Part shown: piece by piece, positions 7,879 to 10,272 of the stretch
Layout of the letters: each line of letters begins with the position of its first letter
Numbering within the stretch: the first letter of the stretch is position 1
DNA from: Candidatus Fermentibacterota bacterium
Lineage (GTDB): Bacteria > Fermentibacterota > Fermentibacteria > Fermentibacterales > JCC-6
Assembly: GCA_030607835.1 (NCBI GenBank)
Contig: JAUWJE010000044.1
Span: 1-10,272 of the forward strand
Direction of reading: 5' to 3'
Length of the DNA stretch: 10,272 nucleotides
Made by a program: the position numbers and the translations under genes
Notes under the pieces: generated by a model
Database searches by the model: none
Seen by the model: the letters and a program-made list of their open reading frames with translations, nothing else
What the model was told of the DNA's origin: nothing

Positions 7879-8944
7879 CCACCTGTTCTTTTATTCGATT
7901 CGAAAAATGAAGCGGATCTCCGGGATTCCCCAGTTCAACATCTCTTCCAATCGCGCTGCAACGATTCTCCAGTATCTTCAGAACTTCATCCAGAGTATCC
8001 TCCACATGCACTTTTCCCTGGTAAAGGTTGTAATCCTTTCTGTATTTCATTGGAGTAAGATTTGGCATCACAACATTCGCTCCTGCCATGAGTCCCTTTT
8101 CAAGACCTTCAGGGTCAAGAGTCTGCAGAGCTGTAGTGGCAGCGATGTTTGCAGTTGGAAGCAGTATTCTCAGTAACGATATCATCCGCAGTGTCAGAAG
8201 TTCCCTTTCTTCCCAATGCCTGAGTTCACTCCGTCTGTTCCAGAGTGGCGTCTGTTCATGCTCAAGATAGGGTCCCATGCCACACATATCAATATCCAAT
8301 TCTTTCATGAAGAGCAGATCATCTGCCAGGTTTTCAGCTGTTTGTCCCGGCAGGCCGATAAGGACACCTGTTCCAGTCTGCCAGCCGGATGCTCTAATCA
8401 TCTGAAGTGAACGCAAACGGTCATCGTATTCGTGAAGACCATCATCAGGATGAAATCTTTCATACAATTCCCGCGAAGAGGTCTCAATTCTCAAAAGATA
8501 CCTGTGAGCGCCTGCTTCTCTGAGTCTTTCCAGACTCTCCATTGGCAGCTCTCCCATTGAAAGGACCATCCTGACACCCTCAAGGTTTCTCGAAACCCAG
8601 TGAAGGATCTTCTCTACATGATCGATGTGCAAAGCTCCCAGCAGTTCTCCGGATTGAAGTAGAAAAGAGCGCAGTCCCTTTGCATATCCTGAATCAAATG
8701 CGTTGATAACTTCATTAAAGGGAATCGTATATCTTGAGAAGGTTTTGTTATCTCTTCTGAGTCCGCAGTAGAAGCAGTTCTTCCTGCAATCATTTGACAA
8801 TTCAATAATTCCCCTGAGAAAAACACTGGAACCTGCTGATTCCAGGAGAACCTCTCTTGCTGCCTTAAACAGCTCAGAATCAGGTCCCCCGCCTTCAAGG
8901 AATCGGATTATACTCTCCCGCGAAAGATTACGTGAGAACTTCAA
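7862..8944 (-). CDS. hydE: HydE-family radical SAM protein
   Basis: This 360-residue protein belongs to the BioB/HydE radical SAM group. Cys53, Cys57 and Cys60 (CRKNCFYC) would bind the 4Fe-4S cluster that cleaves S-adenosylmethionine. Family stretches typical of HydE follow along the chain: RGIIELSN (44-51), CGLRRDN (60-66), LLQSGE (95-100), HRYLLRIETS (147-156), GLPGQT (197-202), ATTALQTLDPEG (269-280) and GANVVMPNLTP (288-298). HydE is known to process the Fe(CO)2(CN)(Cys) unit during [FeFe]-hydrogenase H-cluster assembly with HydG and HydF; neither is present here. The cysteines of the optional second cluster seen in Thermotoga HydE are absent. The start is TTG at 8944, 5 bp after the preceding stop; no ATG fits upstream of the conserved region. 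It lies between larC and larB, so a role other than hydrogenase maturation is possible but unproven. Confidence 0.88.
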   Translation of the reverse strand: MKFSRNLSRESIIRFLEGGGPDSELFKAAREVLLESAGSSVFLRGIIELSNDCRKNCFYCGLRRDNKTFSRYTIPFNEVINAFDSGYAKGLRSFLLQSGELLGALHIDHVEKILHWVSRNLEGVRMVLSMGELPMESLERLREAGAHRYLLRIETSSRELYERFHPDDGLHEYDDRLRSLQMIRASGWQTGTGVLIGLPGQTAENLADDLLFMKELDIDMCGMGPYLEHEQTPLWNRRSELRHWEERELLTLRMISLLRILLPTANIAATTALQTLDPEGLEKGLMAGANVVMPNLTPMKYRKDYNLYQGKVHVEDTLDEVLKILENRCSAIGRDVELGNPGDPLHFSNRIKEQVGDWTE

Positions 8945-8949
8945 ACTGG

Positions 8950-9624
8950 TCAGGACTCCACCCGAAGTGAATTCGGAATGAATGATCCGCTATCCGATCT
9001 GAAAATCTGACTCGGTGGGGATCGCATGGCTCCCTCCAGGTGAAGAAGATCCTCAACAATACCTTTCAGATCAGCCTGCTCCCATCCATTGTAGAACCTC
9101 GCGGATACCCTTGCCTGTGAGTCAAGAACCAGCAGCGATGGATATGAGCTGACATTGAACCGGTTGGATACAATTCCTCTGTTATCAACGATCAGAGGGA
9201 AATCAATGCCCCAGTCAATGATGATGCTTTCCAGTTCATCGATAGAAGTTTCGAACGTTTCCAATGCTATTACCACAACAAATGGCTGTTCTTTGAATTC
9301 TGTTTGAATTTCCTGAAGCATTGTGAAATGCTGCACATCTGAAAGAGTAGACATCCTGCAGAAGAAAACAATGACTACATGTCTTCTGAGTTGGTTGTAA
9401 ATACTCAGTGGCTCACTGCTGTTGAACCAGATATGTTCACGAGGAAAATCATCAACGTCTGATAGAATACTCTCTCTTGGAGGTGCAGGACGAAGAGAAA
9501 AGAGGAAACTGATTAAGAAAGCTGTTATCACAAGTGCCAGAAGGAACAGCAGTGTTGATCGAATTTTCTTGCGCCCCAGAGACGTCATAGGGAGGTCTTT
9601 TGAATAATCTTCCAGGAAACTCAC
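8950..9624 (-). CDS. Membrane-anchored thioredoxin-fold protein, degenerate active site
   Basis: The 224-residue protein has a short basic N-terminus (RKKIR, 18-22), one membrane segment (about 24-44) and then an outside-facing domain of thioredoxin/TlpA type: WFNSSEPLSIYNQL (66-79), strand VVIVFF (83-88), strand PFVVVIALETF (114-124), and YPSLLVLD (161-168) containing the cis-Pro loop Pro162. The layout recalls the thioredoxin-like domain of NHLRC2-type proteins. The place of the CxxC motif reads CRMS (Cys89 only), so ordinary dithiol exchange is not expected; Cys89 is the sole Cys. A tail of about 25 residues follows the domain. The GTG start overlaps the larC stop by 4 bases (GTGA). Its role in a lar gene run is unknown; a one-Cys carrier or binding protein at the membrane is a guess. 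Confidence 0.75.
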   Translation of the reverse strand: MSFLEDYSKDLPMTSLGRKKIRSTLLFLLALVITAFLISFLFSLRPAPPRESILSDVDDFPREHIWFNSSEPLSIYNQLRRHVVIVFFCRMSTLSDVQHFTMLQEIQTEFKEQPFVVVIALETFETSIDELESIIIDWGIDFPLIVDNRGIVSNRFNVSSYPSLLVLDSQARVSARFYNGWEQADLKGIVEDLLHLEGAMRSPPSQIFRSDSGSFIPNSLRVES

Positions 9625-9628
9625 CTCC
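9621..9628 (-). promoter_or_regulatory. Full Shine-Dalgarno octamer overlapping a GTG start
   Basis: Read on the - strand, bases 9628 to 9621 are GGAGGTGA, the complete complement of the usual 16S rRNA tail, and they contain both the larC stop (TGA) and the GTG assigned as start of the thioredoxin-fold gene. A site overlapping its own start cannot serve that start; the G-rich run just upstream may do so, or ribosomes reaching the larC stop may restart here. A CTG at codon 4 sits about 6 bases downstream and is the other candidate. Confidence 0.45.
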
Positions 9629-10272
9629 CCCTTTTCAACTGATCGGCTGCGATCCTTGCGGCGGTTATAACAGTCTGCACGGGAACATTATGAGTTCTTG
9701 ACGCTTTCGCGCAATCTTCATACTCTGGCTCCAAATGTATAACTTCACTCTCAAGGATGCCAGTTTTGACAGGAATCGTACCGAACTCTGTCAGCACATC
9801 AATGAAATCTCTCTCAAGGACAGCCCTTTCCGTTTCCCGAATCCTTATTCCGAGAGTTGTTGTATTGCGAAAAATGCATTCCATGACAGTGTCCTTCATC
9901 GAGGAGGGACAGAGAACGGTTACCTCAATTGCAGGTCTTCCTTTTCTGCCAATACACATTGTCGCATAGCATTCAAAAGCTCCAGATTCAAGAATGAGAT
10001 CAGCTGTATCGGGCCAGGTTCTCATATCCATATCATCAAGGATCGTTCTTAATTCAATACAGCAGTCATGATTGCATCCGATACTGCTCACCTGAGTTCC
10101 AATTGTGACGCGAAGAAGATTGGGTCTTTCGAGATCGAATTTGCCGGCACCCATCCCGGAGCTGATAGGAATCATTGGGGGAGGAGTGTCCCATGATTCA
10201 ACTGCTGTAATCAGTATGGATGCGCCGGTGGGAGTTATCAGCTCAGATCTGATGCCGGAAGGATAAGTTGGA
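9621..10272 (-). CDS. larC: Nickel-pincer cofactor nickel insertase LarC, C-terminal part (partial)
   Basis: LarC is the CTP-dependent cyclometallase that inserts nickel into the pincer nucleotide, the last step of the cofactor pathway. The frame is open to the right edge, giving 216 C-terminal residues; the ATG at 10175 is internal, because the codons before it read ELITPTGA, the conserved E-L-x-T-P-T-G-A of LarC. Counting from that Met, further family marks are MGAG and RPNLLRV (8-23), LDDM (46-49), GRKGRP (76-81), TTTLGIRIRE (105-114), VLERDF (119-124) and PEYEDC (150-155). The visible part is one continuous frame, unlike the larC1/larC2 arrangement of Lactobacillus plantarum; the rest lies outside. 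A Cys cluster CNHDCC (34-39) stands just before LDDM. It is the first visible gene of the run and overlaps the next by 4 bases. Confidence 0.9.
   Translation of the reverse strand, partial: PTYPSGIRSELITPTGASILITAVESWDTPPPMIPISSGMGAGKFDLERPNLLRVTIGTQVSSIGCNHDCCIELRTILDDMDMRTWPDTADLILESGAFECYATMCIGRKGRPAIEVTVLCPSSMKDTVMECIFRNTTTLGIRIRETERAVLERDFIDVLTEFGTIPVKTGILESEVIHLEPEYEDCAKASRTHNVPVQTVITAARIAADQLKRGR

Noticed and set aside
9621..10175. LarC-like protein starting at ATG 10175
   Set aside because: The same frame continues to the window edge and encodes the conserved LarC stretch ELITPTGA, so the gene is larger.
9621..10272. larC1/larC2 programmed frameshift as in Lactobacillus plantarum
   Set aside because: The visible part is a single open frame with conserved LarC residues throughout; any frameshift would have to lie outside the window.

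Overview
The window looks like a bacterial chromosome segment of moderate G+C. The best taxonomic hints are the tandem beta-propeller lipoproteins with a KGNGPGEL-type signature, common in the FCB group and its candidate phyla, and a Thermotoga-like short MetH lacking a reactivation domain. An uncultured anaerobic FCB-type lineage such as Fermentibacterota is plausible. This placement is inferred from protein style, not from a marker gene.

Left part (1-1814, + strand): the 3' end of one six-bladed beta-propeller protein and a complete lipoprotein paralog behind it. Over the shared 177 residues they are about 64% identical by hand count. A strong hairpin (1818-1851) fills the 70-bp convergent gap before the next gene.

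Right part (1885-10272, all - strand, read from high to low coordinates): a tight gene run, larC (partial, entering from beyond the right edge), a membrane-anchored thioredoxin-fold protein, a HydE-family radical SAM enzyme, larB, a UDP-sugar 4-epimerase-like SDR and a homocysteine methyltransferase/methylene-THF reductase fusion. After a 137-bp gap follows cobalamin-dependent methionine synthase (metH). From larC to the fusion the genes overlap or lie within 15 bp of each other, so they are probably one transcript; metH may be read through or have its own promoter.

Functionally, larB and larC belong to synthesis of the nickel-pincer nucleotide (NPN) cofactor of lactate racemase and related LarA enzymes; larE and larA are not in the window. 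The fusion and metH form a methionine-cycle module: methylene-THF to methyl-THF to methionine. The most unusual point is a HydE homolog, normally an [FeFe]-hydrogenase maturase, and a degenerate thioredoxin-like protein placed between larC and larB with no hydF or hydG in view. The second is a Cys-to-His change at a predicted zinc ligand of the fusion's methyltransferase domain, while the neighbouring MetH keeps all three cysteines. No tRNA, rRNA, CRISPR array, transposase or prophage gene was seen.
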